Below, piece by piece: positions 45,025-53,968 of a DNA stretch of 64,000 nt. The translations under genes and the position numbers were made by a program. How positions within the stretch are numbered: the first letter of the stretch is position 1; each line of letters starts with the position of its first letter. This DNA is from Chryseobacterium sp. 7 (GTDB taxonomy: Bacteria > Bacteroidota > Bacteroidia > Flavobacteriales > Weeksellaceae), in the NCBI RefSeq assembly GCF_003663845.1, contig NZ_RCCA01000001.1, positions 2,790,001 through 2,854,000 of the forward strand. The letters run 5' to 3'. The notes beneath the pieces were generated by a model. The model did not search any database. It saw nothing but the letters and a program-made list of their open reading frames with translations, and was not told the origin of the DNA.

Positions 45025-45657
45025 ATGAATAAAATTATTTTGACAGTACTGCTCGCCGGTGCTATCATTCCTGCGTGTGCACAAAGCACAGGAAACGTGG
45101 GAATCAATACAACCAACCCCGAAAAAGAGCTTACGGTAAATGGTACAATGAAAACATCAGGTATGACCTTAAAAGATCCTCTGGAAAAACTTGGGGCAGA
45201 TGAAAATTATTCTTTCTTAATTAAATCTCCCGCTCCCCAAAATAAAATCACTTCTTATAATGAGTCTTTTGTACCCACTACCCCGGCGCCTATTAATCTG
45301 ATTCAGTACAAAATCACTTGTAATAGTGCAGACAAAGATTGGGTAGATGAATATGACACTAAAATTAATTCAAATAAATTTTTAGTTGTTATTGCCTCAT
45401 ATGGCTTTACGCAGCCCGTATTCACTTATACCTCAACTGTAATTACTCCTGTACCCGAAATTTATGCCTACAATACCAATGGTACATGGAAACTCAAAGC
45501 TGATTATGTAGGGTTTTCAACAGATGATTCTTTACCTGATGGGGTCTGGACACTCAATTTACTGGTTTTTGACAGAGCTTATGCAAAAGAATTTACCTCT
45601 ACGCAAACCGTTAACACCTCAGGAACAGGCGCTGCTTCTGCTCCTTTAATCCAATAA
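45025..45657 (+). CDS. Secreted 'GINTTNP' protein 1 of a tandem trio
   Basis: A 210-aa exported protein with signal peptide (~1-20), head motif 'NVGINTTNPEKELTVNGTMK' and a beta-rich C-terminal domain with 'DEYDTKINSNKFLVVIASYG', 'NTNGTWKLKADYVG' and 'DGVWTLNLLVFDRAYAKEF'. It is paralogous to the next two genes, which lie 10 and 6 nt apart, so the trio is one operon. The domain is unnamed to me. Likely extracellular or surface structural proteins. Confidence 0.75.
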   Translation: MNKIILTVLLAGAIIPACAQSTGNVGINTTNPEKELTVNGTMKTSGMTLKDPLEKLGADENYSFLIKSPAPQNKITSYNESFVPTTPAPINLIQYKITCNSADKDWVDEYDTKINSNKFLVVIASYGFTQPVFTYTSTVITPVPEIYAYNTNGTWKLKADYVGFSTDDSLPDGVWTLNLLVFDRAYAKEFTSTQTVNTSGTGAASAPLIQ

Positions 45658-45667
45658 TAAAAAGAAG

Positions 45668-46303
45668 ATGAAAAAAATAACCACACTTTTATTTGCAACA
45701 TGTACTTATTTTGGAGCCAGCGCACAAGTGGGAATAAATACAAAAAATCCGCAGGGGATGCTGGATGTTCAGGGAGGAACACTTATTGAATCTTATGTCA
45801 TTGATACCGCTAATTCAGATGCAACGGGTAACTATTATCTGCTTACGCGTTCAAAAGATACAACACCAGTAGGAAAGGTCAAGCTTCTTGATATTTCTCT
45901 TCGAAATGTAGCTCCTGTTAATACATATACTATTATACTTAAAAATGTGAGCCAGACAGATGTTGTCAACCTTAACACAGGCCTGGAAACGGATAAATAT
46001 GTAGTAGCCATTACCGGAGCCGTTTTCACAGATGCTACAGCGGGGGTAAATACAACAACAAGCGTCACATCATATGGAGCCTATTCTACAGAAATAACCC
46101 ATGTGTCAAGCGGAGGAAAAACGTATAATGCTGTTAACCTAGGTTTTAAGGGAGCAGGCACAACCTCTGCGCAGAACGGAACCTGGACACTTACACTTTG
46201 CGTGTATGAAAAAGCACTCATTAAAGACTGGGGAACTTACACAGGAAGTGTAGACGATTCATTTACAGGAACTTCAACTAACACACCAATAGGACTTCAA
46301 TAA
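45668..46303 (+). CDS. Secreted 'GINTKNP' protein 2 of a tandem trio
   Basis: A 211-aa paralogue: signal peptide (~1-19), head 'QVGINTKNPQGMLDVQGGTL', then 'LNTGLETDKYVVAITGAVF', 'KTYNAVNLGFKGAG' and 'NGTWTLTLCVYEKALIKDWG'. It follows gene 1 by 10 nt. The 'DKYVVAI' and 'GTWTL' positions align with 'NKFLVVI' and 'GVWTL' in gene 1. Sequence has diverged well beyond the head motif, so the duplication is old. Confidence 0.75.
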   Translation: MKKITTLLFATCTYFGASAQVGINTKNPQGMLDVQGGTLIESYVIDTANSDATGNYYLLTRSKDTTPVGKVKLLDISLRNVAPVNTYTIILKNVSQTDVVNLNTGLETDKYVVAITGAVFTDATAGVNTTTSVTSYGAYSTEITHVSSGGKTYNAVNLGFKGAGTTSAQNGTWTLTLCVYEKALIKDWGTYTGSVDDSFTGTSTNTPIGLQ

Positions 46304-46309
46304 AATAAT

Positions 46310-46972
46310 ATGAAAAAAGTAATTTACAGCACAATTATATTTCTTTTAGGAATATATATTAATGCTCAAAATACAAAAATAGGAATCAATACCACAACAC
46401 CAGCAGAAACCCTTGATGTAAACGGTTCAAGCCTTACCAATTCTTTATATTTAAGAAATCCTGGTGAACCAGATAAAACGGGAGGTCGTTTCCTTGCTAC
46501 TTCTAAAAACACCCTGGATTTGTATAATCCTGCGCTTGAAACCAGCGGATTATTTAATTATATGAAGCTTACCATTTCAGGAGTTCCTTCCACAGGCATT
46601 ACAGATTATGATACTAAAATAGATGCCACTAAATTTCTGGTAGTAGTGCATAATTATTCATTTCAACTTAATAATGGTTCTACAAAAGTTGCTCTTGACT
46701 ATGGCAGTAACGGCGTTAATGATAACAAACAGGGGTCTCCGAATGTAAATACCTTTAAAAGTAACGGAACCTGGCACATCAGAGCAAATTTTACGAATAG
46801 CAGATTAGAACGTTATACCAACCCGAATGGCGCTTACAACAGTTTTAAAGTTGATCTTTATTTAATGGCTTATAAATATCTAATCACAAAACAGAATATT
46901 AATGATGATTCCAAAGATCTGGGTGGTACAAACGGATCCGCACAAGTACTGAGCAAGCCTTCCGGTTTTTAA
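46310..46972 (+). CDS. Secreted 'GINTTTP' protein 3 of a tandem trio
   Basis: A 220-aa paralogue: signal peptide (~1-19), head 'KIGINTTTPAETLDVNGSSL', then 'TDYDTKIDATKFLVVVHNYS', 'KSNGTWHIRANFTN' and 'SFKVDLYLMAYKYLI'. It starts 6 nt after gene 2. The block 'DTKI..TKFLVVV' matches gene 1 closely. A terminator follows at 47045. Function unknown. Confidence 0.75.
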   Translation: MKKVIYSTIIFLLGIYINAQNTKIGINTTTPAETLDVNGSSLTNSLYLRNPGEPDKTGGRFLATSKNTLDLYNPALETSGLFNYMKLTISGVPSTGITDYDTKIDATKFLVVVHNYSFQLNNGSTKVALDYGSNGVNDNKQGSPNVNTFKSNGTWHIRANFTNSRLERYTNPNGAYNSFKVDLYLMAYKYLITKQNINDDSKDLGGTNGSAQVLSKPSGF

Positions 46973-47044
46973 TTATTTAAAAAATTAATTTCCGTTCATC
47001 AATTTCTAAAAATCTATACAACATCCAAGGCTACTCAGCCCCTG

Positions 47045-47079
47045 AATCTCCAAGGTCTCATGACTGCGGAGATTTTTTT
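47045..47079 (+). terminator. Terminator of the secreted trio
   Basis: AATCTCC/GGAGATT (47045-47051 with 47068-47074) with inner GTC/GAC pairing and a T7 tail, about 70 nt after the third stop. Confidence 0.75.
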
Positions 47080-47260
47080 ATCCTGTCAAAATTTAAAATC
47101 TTTCCAAGAGTAAGCTCCCAATTTCCTTTATATTAAATTTTCGCTTTACAGATAAAAAACATTCGCTATTTTTTTAGAATTTTTATTTTCCTGAAATAAC
47201 CTGAAAACTCAATAAATTCAACACTTTTTAAGTATTTTTACCTAATAATATAAATAACTT

Positions 47261-47746
47261 ATGAAAAAATTCATATTGGCGGGAATAGTGACTTTGGGAG
47301 GGTTTCTTACTGCAAGTGCACAGTGTAAACCTGTAAACACATTGGTAGAAAATTTCGATGCATGGAAAGACATCAACAAATGCTGGACCACTCAAGGGGG
47401 AAAAGCAATGCTTTATGCAAGTGACAAAAAGATTATCTTCTATTCCATGACCAGTCCTGGAGAGAATATGTATCTGGTAACTCCGGAAATAAAAGCAGGC
47501 AATTATACTCTAAGCCTTGATATTTCGGATAACGGTGGAGAAACTTCACTGGAGATTTTCTCAGTAGGCAATGCATCTGATGCAAAATCTTACACATCCA
47601 TTGCTAAAGCCTCTAAAATTTCGGGAGAAAAGAAAACCTATACCATTTCTATCAAAAAAGATACGCATCTGGCATTGAAAGTATTACTGAACGGTGTACA
47701 TCAGGCTGTTTATGTAGATAATTTCTCTTTGACCCCTAAAAAATAA
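47261..47746 (+). CDS. Secreted beta-jelly-roll protein
   Basis: A 161-aa exported protein (signal peptide 1-20). The mature part begins 'CKPVNTLVENFDAWKDINKC', with 'GENMYLVTPEIKAGNYTLSL' and a final 'HQAVYVDNFSLTPKK', which is the layout of MAM/choice-of-anchor or carbohydrate-binding jelly-roll modules. It stands alone between two terminators. A small surface-binding protein is likely; the ligand is unknown. Confidence 0.75.
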   Translation: MKKFILAGIVTLGGFLTASAQCKPVNTLVENFDAWKDINKCWTTQGGKAMLYASDKKIIFYSMTSPGENMYLVTPEIKAGNYTLSLDISDNGGETSLEIFSVGNASDAKSYTSIAKASKISGEKKTYTISIKKDTHLALKVLLNGVHQAVYVDNFSLTPKK

Positions 47747-47777
47747 AGATCACAACATACTAAAAATCATTACACTT

Positions 47778-47809
47778 AAAAGTATCATTGCTAGCAATGA
47801 TACTTTTTT
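47778..47809. terminator. Bidirectional terminator
   Basis: A perfect 30-bp palindrome (15-bp arms, 47778-47792 with 47793-47807) with A-run and T-run at its ends, located between convergent genes ending at 47746 and 47808. Confidence 0.88.
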
Positions 47810-48266
47810 ATAAAAAGTGATAAAGGAAAATAACATCTCCGGTATAAGCAGGCTTTATATGACCTTTAATCAATAATTTAGCTTCCACAACTGCTTTTAC
47901 GGTCCCTCTGAGATTCATTACAGACTGTACAGTTGCCTGAAGCCTTACATCGTTATTTACAAGAACAGCATCTCCGAATTTAAAATTCTCTATTCCGTAA
48001 TTAATTTCCATTTTCACATTTCTCACGTCTGCAATCTGTTTCCAGAGATAGGGAATCAAAGATAATGTTAAATAACCATGCGCAATAGTTGAGTGAAAAG
48101 GACCTTCTTTTTCAGCTTTTTCCTGATCCGTATGGATCCACTGATGATCCAAAGTAGCATCTGCAAACCTGTTGATCTGATTCTGATCTATCCTGTGCCA
48201 GGAAGACTCTCCAATCATCTTCCCTTCAAGAGACTTATAGTCATTAAAACTATTAATAATTATCAT
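47808..48266 (-). CDS. MaoC-like (R)-enoyl-CoA hydratase
   Basis: A 152-aa hot-dog-fold protein. The hydratase-2 motif is visible: 'FADATLDHQWIHTDQEKA' with the catalytic Asp/His, then 'GPFHSTIAHGYLTLSLIP'. The family hydrates short trans-2-enoyl-CoA to (R)-3-hydroxyacyl-CoA (PhaJ/NodN type). I start at ATG 48266 (MIIINSFNDY), because the 37 extra upstream codons of the open frame do not belong to the fold. It is convergent with the jelly-roll gene and probably monocistronic. Nothing else was seen in 48267-48566. Confidence 0.85.
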   Translation of the reverse strand: MIIINSFNDYKSLEGKMIGESSWHRIDQNQINRFADATLDHQWIHTDQEKAEKEGPFHSTIAHGYLTLSLIPYLWKQIADVRNVKMEINYGIENFKFGDAVLVNNDVRLQATVQSVMNLRGTVKAVVEAKLLIKGHIKPAYTGDVIFLYHFL

Positions 48267-48566
48267 ATTTCTGTACCTTAGGATTAAAATATTTATGACA
48301 GCTGTTATTCTGCTGTAATAATTGTACCAAGTCTGTATAATAGATTTTATAACCACACTGTTCTCCTCTCTTTTCAAATTATTTAAAAAAACCTCTCACA
48401 AAAAGTAAGAGGCTAATGAACGTCATGAAAATAAAAAGTAATTTATATTTCATCAATGTTCTTGTAAACAATATATCCAGATACTGAATCATGGATTTTA
48501 ATGAGAAAAAATATAAATATGATACTTTATATGGATATCACATAAGATATCCGCTGCTTAAATTTA

Positions 48567-48761
48567 TTATGCCAACTTTACGTTAACAGCATTTAAACCT
48601 TTATCTCCTTTTTGTACATCAAAAACTACTTTATCATTTTCACGGACAGATCTTGTGTTTAATCCTGAAGAATGTACAAATATATCTTTACTTCCGTCTG
48701 CCGGAGTAATAAAACCGAAGCCTTTTGCTTCATTGAAAAATTTTACGGTGCCTTCTTGCAT
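48567..48761 (-). CDS. CspA-family cold-shock protein
   Basis: A 64-aa single cold-shock domain with RNP1 'KGFGFI' (residues 13-18) and RNP2 'DIFVH' (26-30). Binds single-stranded RNA/DNA and acts as an RNA chaperone. It lies 54 nt downstream of a one-domain DEAD-like helicase gene on the same strand, so the pair may be cotranscribed and cold-induced. A 7-bp hairpin ATCTGTA/TACAGAT (48792-48810) lies in the gap and could be a weak terminator or a leader element. Confidence 0.95.
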   Translation of the reverse strand: MQEGTVKFFNEAKGFGFITPADGSKDIFVHSSGLNTRSVRENDKVVFDVQKGDKGLNAVNVKLA

Positions 48762-48815
48762 AGTAATTGTTATTAAAAATTGTGTATTATGATCTGTAAA
48801 CGCTACAGATTTTAT

Positions 48816-49532
48816 TTATGATACTCCGACAGATATAGTACTGCCTATGAGCGGTTGAATATTTTTAAGTTTCGGATGCTTCAACGTCTTTATTGCTGAA
48901 GAAACCGGACCCACCATAATTTCTACAGGATTATTGAGGATCATTTGGGCAAAATGTTTTATGCTTCCAGACATTGTAGCCGAAAAAAACAGGGTTTGCC
49001 TTCTTTGGGAAATGAGATCCAATACTTTTTTTATGTCATTAATAAATCCCATATCAAGCATCTTATCTGCATCATCTAGTACGAACAGTTCAATTTTAGA
49101 AAGATCAATATGTCTTAGATTTTCTACATCAAGCAGTCTTCTTGGTGTTGCGACCAAAACATCTACCCTTTTTCTCAATGCAGCAAGCTGACTTCCGATA
49201 GAAACCCCTTCATATAGGGAAAGCTGAGATAACGGTAAATATTTACTGTAAATTTTAAGATCTTCTTCTATTTGTATCGCCAGTTCTGAGGTAGGGGTAA
49301 GTATTAAAGTCCGTATTTCTTTATGATCCGGAGTCTGTCTTTTCAGCAGCTGCAAAATAGGCATAGCAAATGCAGCTGTTTTCCCGGAACCTCTGTCCGC
49401 AGACACTGCAACATCTCTTCCCGCCAGAATATGCGGAATTGCAGAATACTGTATTTCAGTAGGTCTGGAATATCCGGCTTCTGTCACCGCACGGATAATG
49501 GGATTGATTAGATTTAAATTTTTAAAATTCAT
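48816..49532 (-). CDS. DEAD-box-like protein with only the first RecA domain
   Basis: A 238-aa protein covering only the N-terminal half of a DEAD-box RNA helicase (normally 370-450 aa). Q motif 'GYSRPTEIQ' (20-28), Walker A 'ADRGSGKTAAF' (45-55; usually TGSGKT), 'PTSELA' for PTRELA, 'TPRRLLD' for TPGRL, motif II 'DDAD' (153-156) in place of DEAD, and 'SAT' (184-186). Motifs IV-VI and the second RecA domain are absent, and the downstream DNA does not encode them in any frame before csp. It may act as an RNA-binding partner, not as an unwinding enzyme. Linked to csp. Confidence 0.8.
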   Translation of the reverse strand: MNFKNLNLINPIIRAVTEAGYSRPTEIQYSAIPHILAGRDVAVSADRGSGKTAAFAMPILQLLKRQTPDHKEIRTLILTPTSELAIQIEEDLKIYSKYLPLSQLSLYEGVSIGSQLAALRKRVDVLVATPRRLLDVENLRHIDLSKIELFVLDDADKMLDMGFINDIKKVLDLISQRRQTLFFSATMSGSIKHFAQMILNNPVEIMVGPVSSAIKTLKHPKLKNIQPLIGSTISVGVS

Positions 49533-49976
49533 TATAAATTCCGGTTTTTCCGGTATTTTACAAACAAATCTGACGATCAGAATTTGATTGGGTATATTAT
49601 AATGATAAACAAAAAGAGGGTCTTTTTCTGCTCATCCTTTTCTTGCTTCAGCTTCAATAATACTTTTAGATATTAGGGATTACCCGGCAATAACGTGTCG
49701 CTCTTATCTACAATAGAACTTTATAATCTTTTATTCGCGTTACGGAAATCAGGAGTATAAATTGGTAGCTGAAAAAGCAAACTGAAAGAAAAAATGTGAT
49801 TTTAAACTATGCAGAATAGCAAAGGCAGTGACCTGTTTTTATAAATGTTCAGCAAACTTACAATAAAAAAAGACAAACATCACTGTATTTAATTAACTGA
49901 TAATCAAAAATATATTCGTACCTTCTGCAAATAACCCGAATTGTTTGGCAGCGCAGATGATTTTAAACTACGAAAC

Positions 49977-50924
49977 ATGCAGACTTCTTCCCCACTAGCA
50001 GCACCCTGCCCCCAAACATCAGACTCACAAACTACACCGCATGTAAGAATTGCCTATTTCATTATGGTACACCATAAGCCTGAAATATTTAAAGACATGT
50101 TTCAGAAGATCTATGCAAGGGATCAGTTTTATCTTATCCATATTGACAGAAAAGCCAAACCTGATTTTATAGAAGAAATACAGCAGTATATCATTCAGTT
50201 TCCCAATGCTTACATTCTGGACAGTATCAATATTGTTGCAGGAGGATTTAATATAGTTCAGGCTGAACTGAATGCTATGGAATTTCTTTTAAATGTAAGC
50301 AAAGAATGGGATTATTTTATTAATCTAAGCGGTGAAGATTATCCCCTGAAATCACAAAATATCATCCGTAAATTTCTTACCCTCAATAAGGGCCGAAATT
50401 ATCTTTTCTACTATGACCAGAAGTTTTACAGGCCAGATACCCTGCAGAGAATACAAAACCATTTTACGGAATTAGCCTATATTATTTCAACTTTCATCTA
50501 CAAAAGAGCTTTTATGAAGGATGTGACACCTTATATTGGTGGAAAATGGTTTATTTTCACCAGAGAAACCTGTACATTTCTGACCAATAATAAAATGGTA
50601 ATGGATTTTGAGGATTACTATCTCCATACTTTTTTACCAGCAGAATCTTTTTTTCAGACTGTCCTTATGAATACATCATTTAATGATATTATTATCAATG
50701 ACGATAAAAGAGCGGTACTTGAGAAATCCATTTTTCAAACAACACAGAGTATATCTAATTATATTAAATCTTTAAAATCCGGCAATCAGCTTTTTATCAG
50801 AAAAGTCAACAAGAAAACGGATGAAAGTATCAGAAAATACATGAACGAAAATTATCTTACCCCCCTTCCCTATGTGAATGAAATTGAAAGGGAGCTAAAA
50901 AGGGATAATCGTCAAAACAATTGA
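49977..50924 (+). CDS. GT14-type glycosyltransferase (core-2/I-branching family)
   Basis: A 315-aa protein (open frame begins 12 codons earlier, at 49941; I prefer ATG 49977, MQTSS). Family blocks: 'RIAYFIMVHHKPEIFKDMF', 'FYLIHIDRKAKPDF', 'WDYFINLSGEDYPLKSQNII', 'GGKWFIFTRETCTFL' and 'PAESFFQTVLMNT', which define the beta-1,6-GlcNAc/xylosyltransferase fold. Uses a nucleotide sugar to extend a surface glycan or glycoprotein. No membrane helix. No other glycan genes are adjacent. The gap 49533-49940 shows nothing else I can name. Confidence 0.85.
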   Translation: MQTSSPLAAPCPQTSDSQTTPHVRIAYFIMVHHKPEIFKDMFQKIYARDQFYLIHIDRKAKPDFIEEIQQYIIQFPNAYILDSINIVAGGFNIVQAELNAMEFLLNVSKEWDYFINLSGEDYPLKSQNIIRKFLTLNKGRNYLFYYDQKFYRPDTLQRIQNHFTELAYIISTFIYKRAFMKDVTPYIGGKWFIFTRETCTFLTNNKMVMDFEDYYLHTFLPAESFFQTVLMNTSFNDIIINDDKRAVLEKSIFQTTQSISNYIKSLKSGNQLFIRKVNKKTDESIRKYMNENYLTPLPYVNEIERELKRDNRQNN

Positions 50925-50988
50925 TTTTTGACCAGCTCATCCAGAGTTTTTAAAACAGATCCCGCTCAATGTTTTTGCGCTAAATCAT

Positions 50989-50996
50989 TATATTTG
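50989..50996 (+). promoter_or_regulatory. -7 box upstream of the YcaQ-like gene
   Basis: TATATTTG, an exact TAnnTTTG match 38 nt before the ATG at 51035. No -33 TTG at the expected distance. Confidence 0.45.
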
Positions 50997-51034
50997 AAAA
51001 AACATCATAAAACCTGTTTTCTCCGAATAAAAAT

Positions 51035-52246
51035 ATGGAAAAAAAGCTGACACCGGAACATTTAAAATTGATAACCTTAGAAAGTCAGGGATTAACACGA
51101 AATACACCTTTCGGAGCCGGAAAAACTGCAGTTTTGAATACTTTGGAACACCTCGGATATATACAGATTGATACGTTATCTATGGTAGAACGGGCTCATC
51201 ATCATACGCTTTGGACAAGAATCCCGGATTTCCAGGCAGATTATCTGGAAGAACTGGTGGAAGAACGTAAGGTATTTGAATATTGGTTCCATGCTGCTTC
51301 CTACCTTCCCATGAAGGATTTCCGGTATGTTTTGCCCCAAATGCTGGTCATTAAACGAGGTGAATCCCGTTACTATAATGCTGATCCTAAAGTGATGGAA
51401 TATGTAACAGATACCATCCGAAATGAAGGGCCTAAAAGAGCAAGAGATTTTGAAAATGAAAGTCATAAAGCAGGTAGCTGGTGGAACTGGAAACCTGCTA
51501 AATTAGCTCTTGAAAGACTTTTCATGCAGGGTGATCTGATGATAAGCGGACGTTCCGGAATGCAGAAAACGTATGATCTTGCGGAGAGAGTATTACCGTC
51601 TTCCATTGATACTACAGAGCCTACCTCACTTGAACTTGCAGAATATCTGGTAAAAACCAATCTGAGAGCTTACGGATTTACCACTTTAAAACAAATCACT
51701 CATCTTCGGAAAGGAAATGATTTAAAGAAAAACGTTACTCAGGTTTTACAGGCTATGCTGGAAGAAGGATCAATATCTCAGGTCAAAATAGAAGGATTGT
51801 CTTCTGCTTTTGTTCAGAATGATGTCTTTGAAAAGACATTTAATCTTAAAAATTCCAATATCTGGCTGCTGTCTCCTTTTGATAACGCTATTATTCATCG
51901 AGATAGAATCAAGCAGGTCTTTGATTTTGATTTCCGCCTGGAATGTTATACACCAAAGGAAAAAAGACAATACGGCTATTTCTGCCTGCCTATTTTGTTT
52001 GGAGATCAGTTTATCGGAAGGGTTGACTGTAAAGCACACAGAAAAGAAAAGAAGCTGGAACTTATTCATTTACATATCGAAAACAGTGCGATAGAAACTG
52101 AGTTATGGCTTAAACCTTTCGTAGAAACATTACGGCGTTTTGCCATTTTCAATAACTGTGAATCATTGGTTCTTACAAAGGTAAGCCCATCAAAATTGGG
52201 TGCTAGTGTAAAAAAAGAATTGTCAGGATTAAAGTTTAAAAAGTAA
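51035..52246 (+). CDS. YcaQ-like winged-helix DNA glycosylase (HTH_42)
   Basis: A 403-aa HTH_42 family protein. 'GYIQIDTLSMVERAHHHTLW' contains the QxD active-site motif of YcaQ/AlkX-type glycosylases, which unhook interstrand crosslinks and bulky alkyl adducts. Tandem winged-helix units follow, with 'WLLSPFDNAIIHRDRIKQVF' and 'GRVDCKAHR' in the C-terminal part. Length matches the family. It lies upstream of other alkylation-repair genes (alkA/ogt-type at 53.9-55.2 kb, opposite strand), suggesting a local DNA-repair group. Confidence 0.85.
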   Translation: MEKKLTPEHLKLITLESQGLTRNTPFGAGKTAVLNTLEHLGYIQIDTLSMVERAHHHTLWTRIPDFQADYLEELVEERKVFEYWFHAASYLPMKDFRYVLPQMLVIKRGESRYYNADPKVMEYVTDTIRNEGPKRARDFENESHKAGSWWNWKPAKLALERLFMQGDLMISGRSGMQKTYDLAERVLPSSIDTTEPTSLELAEYLVKTNLRAYGFTTLKQITHLRKGNDLKKNVTQVLQAMLEEGSISQVKIEGLSSAFVQNDVFEKTFNLKNSNIWLLSPFDNAIIHRDRIKQVFDFDFRLECYTPKEKRQYGYFCLPILFGDQFIGRVDCKAHRKEKKLELIHLHIENSAIETELWLKPFVETLRRFAIFNNCESLVLTKVSPSKLGASVKKELSGLKFKK

Positions 52247-52266
52247 TAGGTGGCTATTTAAAAGAC

Positions 52267-52307
52267 AAATCACATTATTGACTTCAATAATGTGATTTTA
52301 TTTTTTT
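52267..52307. terminator. Bidirectional terminator between convergent genes
   Basis: A perfect 15-bp stem (52267-52281 with 52284-52298), followed on the plus strand by TTTTATTTTTTT. It lies between the stops at 52246 (+) and 52322 (-). Confidence 0.88.
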
Positions 52308-52321
52308 CAGGATGATCCCGC

Positions 52322-53830
52322 TTAGTTTAATTTCTGATTTGTTTTCTGAACAAAATCATTCCATTGCTGATTCAGGTAACTGACTGCTTTCTTTTTCTCA
52401 TTATCATTCAAAGAAGAGTAATTAATAGAATTGAATACCAGTTTTTTTAATGCTTTCACACCCAGTTCCCAATAGACCTGTGTCACCCAGAAATCATAGC
52501 TCAGTCCTGTGTATCCATATACAGACGGATCATCACTGCTGATCGAGCATTGCACTCCATTGCTTAATAAAACCCTTGCAGGGTGGTTTCTCAGATCACT
52601 TACATATCCTAAGATCTGATTACTAATCGGACTTACCTCTACCAGCTTGTTCTGTTTTCTGATCTGTTCCATGGTTTTTGGGAAGTAAATAAGATTCAGT
52701 CCGTGACCAATTCTTTTATTATTTAACAGAGCAACATCCAGAATATTTTTATTCAGGATAGAATTACTTTCTCCGGCATGAAGGAAAAGAGGCAGTTCTA
52801 CTCCGTACTTTTTACTAAGTCCACTCATTTGTGTCCAGCTTTTCTCAAAAAAGCTGATGTTATGCCCGGCAGCTTCATCTGCTACAAGATCAAAACCTGA
52901 GATCATATCCGGAAATTCTTTTTTCATTTCAAATGCCGTTTCCAGCTGCTTCTCAATGCTTTCATTATCCAAGAATTTAAAACTTGAATAGATTAATTTC
53001 AAAGTGAACTGCGGATCAGATTTGTGTATTTCTTTAAGAATATCCTGCAGATCCGTGATGGACGTTTTCAAAGGATATTTCCCGTGCTGAAAATCATAAA
53101 GTTCATCAAAGATATACCTGATTTCTACGTGCTGTACTTTGTCTTTTATTAAATCCTGAAATCCTTTCAGATAATATTCTTTAAAGAAAGGACGATATGG
53201 AAGCAGCAGACTGATGCGTTTAAAACGTTTTTCAAATTCAATCCAATAATCTGTGTAAGAACATAAACTATCTCTTTTCAGTGTTAGAAGATCTTGTAAT
53301 TCTTTTTCAAAACCGGGTGTTGAAGCCAGTTTTTTCTCAAGGCTTACAAATCCGGCCGGGACTTTTCCCTTTTCAAAAAATCCAAGCTGTCCGAAAATAA
53401 ACTGGTCATTATCTTTCTGATCGAAAACATAGCATTCCTGATATTTTCTCGCTGCCGAAATAATCCATTTCACATCTGTAATTCCTCCGCTATGTGTATG
53501 CAGCAATCCTCCTTTTGGCATGGTCTGAAGAACTTCAAACAGCTTGCTGCCTTCTATTAATGGTTTTAATTCATTAAAAGAACTGTTATATAAAGATATT
53601 TTCTTTGCATCTGTATCACTAAGAAGCTGTTTACGGAGCTGGAATAGTTTTTTGTCCAACGCCATTTCTGCATCGGATAATTGTATATCAGCATCAAATG
53701 CCATCGCCTCGTTTTCTTTCTCTGACAGCGACAGGTTCTGCTGGTATACAGATTTTTCATTCACTTTATTTTGTCCCCAAAATAAGGGTGCTCCCAAAAG
53801 TGATATATAGATAAGGTATTTTTTCATCAT
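52322..53830 (-). CDS. Secreted adenosine deaminase-like enzyme (ADGF type)
   Basis: A 502-aa exported protein with a signal peptide (about 1-19). Metal and catalytic blocks of adenosine deaminases are present: 'GGLLHTHSGG' (HxH), 'ELPLFLHAGES' (HAGE), 'NNKRIGHGLNL' and 'CSISSDDPSVYG' (SDDP). The long N-terminal extension (~20-110) is that of extracellular ADGF/CECR1-like enzymes. Would convert adenosine or related nucleosides to inosine outside the cytoplasm. A dyad at 53851-53873 lies just upstream of its start. Confidence 0.88.
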   Translation of the reverse strand: MMKKYLIYISLLGAPLFWGQNKVNEKSVYQQNLSLSEKENEAMAFDADIQLSDAEMALDKKLFQLRKQLLSDTDAKKISLYNSSFNELKPLIEGSKLFEVLQTMPKGGLLHTHSGGITDVKWIISAARKYQECYVFDQKDNDQFIFGQLGFFEKGKVPAGFVSLEKKLASTPGFEKELQDLLTLKRDSLCSYTDYWIEFEKRFKRISLLLPYRPFFKEYYLKGFQDLIKDKVQHVEIRYIFDELYDFQHGKYPLKTSITDLQDILKEIHKSDPQFTLKLIYSSFKFLDNESIEKQLETAFEMKKEFPDMISGFDLVADEAAGHNISFFEKSWTQMSGLSKKYGVELPLFLHAGESNSILNKNILDVALLNNKRIGHGLNLIYFPKTMEQIRKQNKLVEVSPISNQILGYVSDLRNHPARVLLSNGVQCSISSDDPSVYGYTGLSYDFWVTQVYWELGVKALKKLVFNSINYSSLNDNEKKKAVSYLNQQWNDFVQKTNQKLN

Positions 53831-53850
53831 AATATAGGTGGGGTTTGTAC

Positions 53851-53873
53851 TATCGGTTATGTCTTAACCGATA
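53851..53873. promoter_or_regulatory. Inverted repeat upstream of the adenosine deaminase-like gene
   Basis: TATCGGTTA/TAACCGATA (53851-53859 with 53865-53873), perfect 9-bp arms with a 5-nt spacer, 20 nt upstream of the start at 53830. No T-run, so an operator or leader hairpin is more likely than a terminator of alkA. Confidence 0.4.
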
Positions 53874-53968
53874 AAAGTAGCTTGTTACAGCAAAAATTGT
53901 GCAAAATAAAGCTATTTCAAAAATAAGATTAATTTTTCTGTAAAAAACCTTCCTATATTTCTTTTCTA

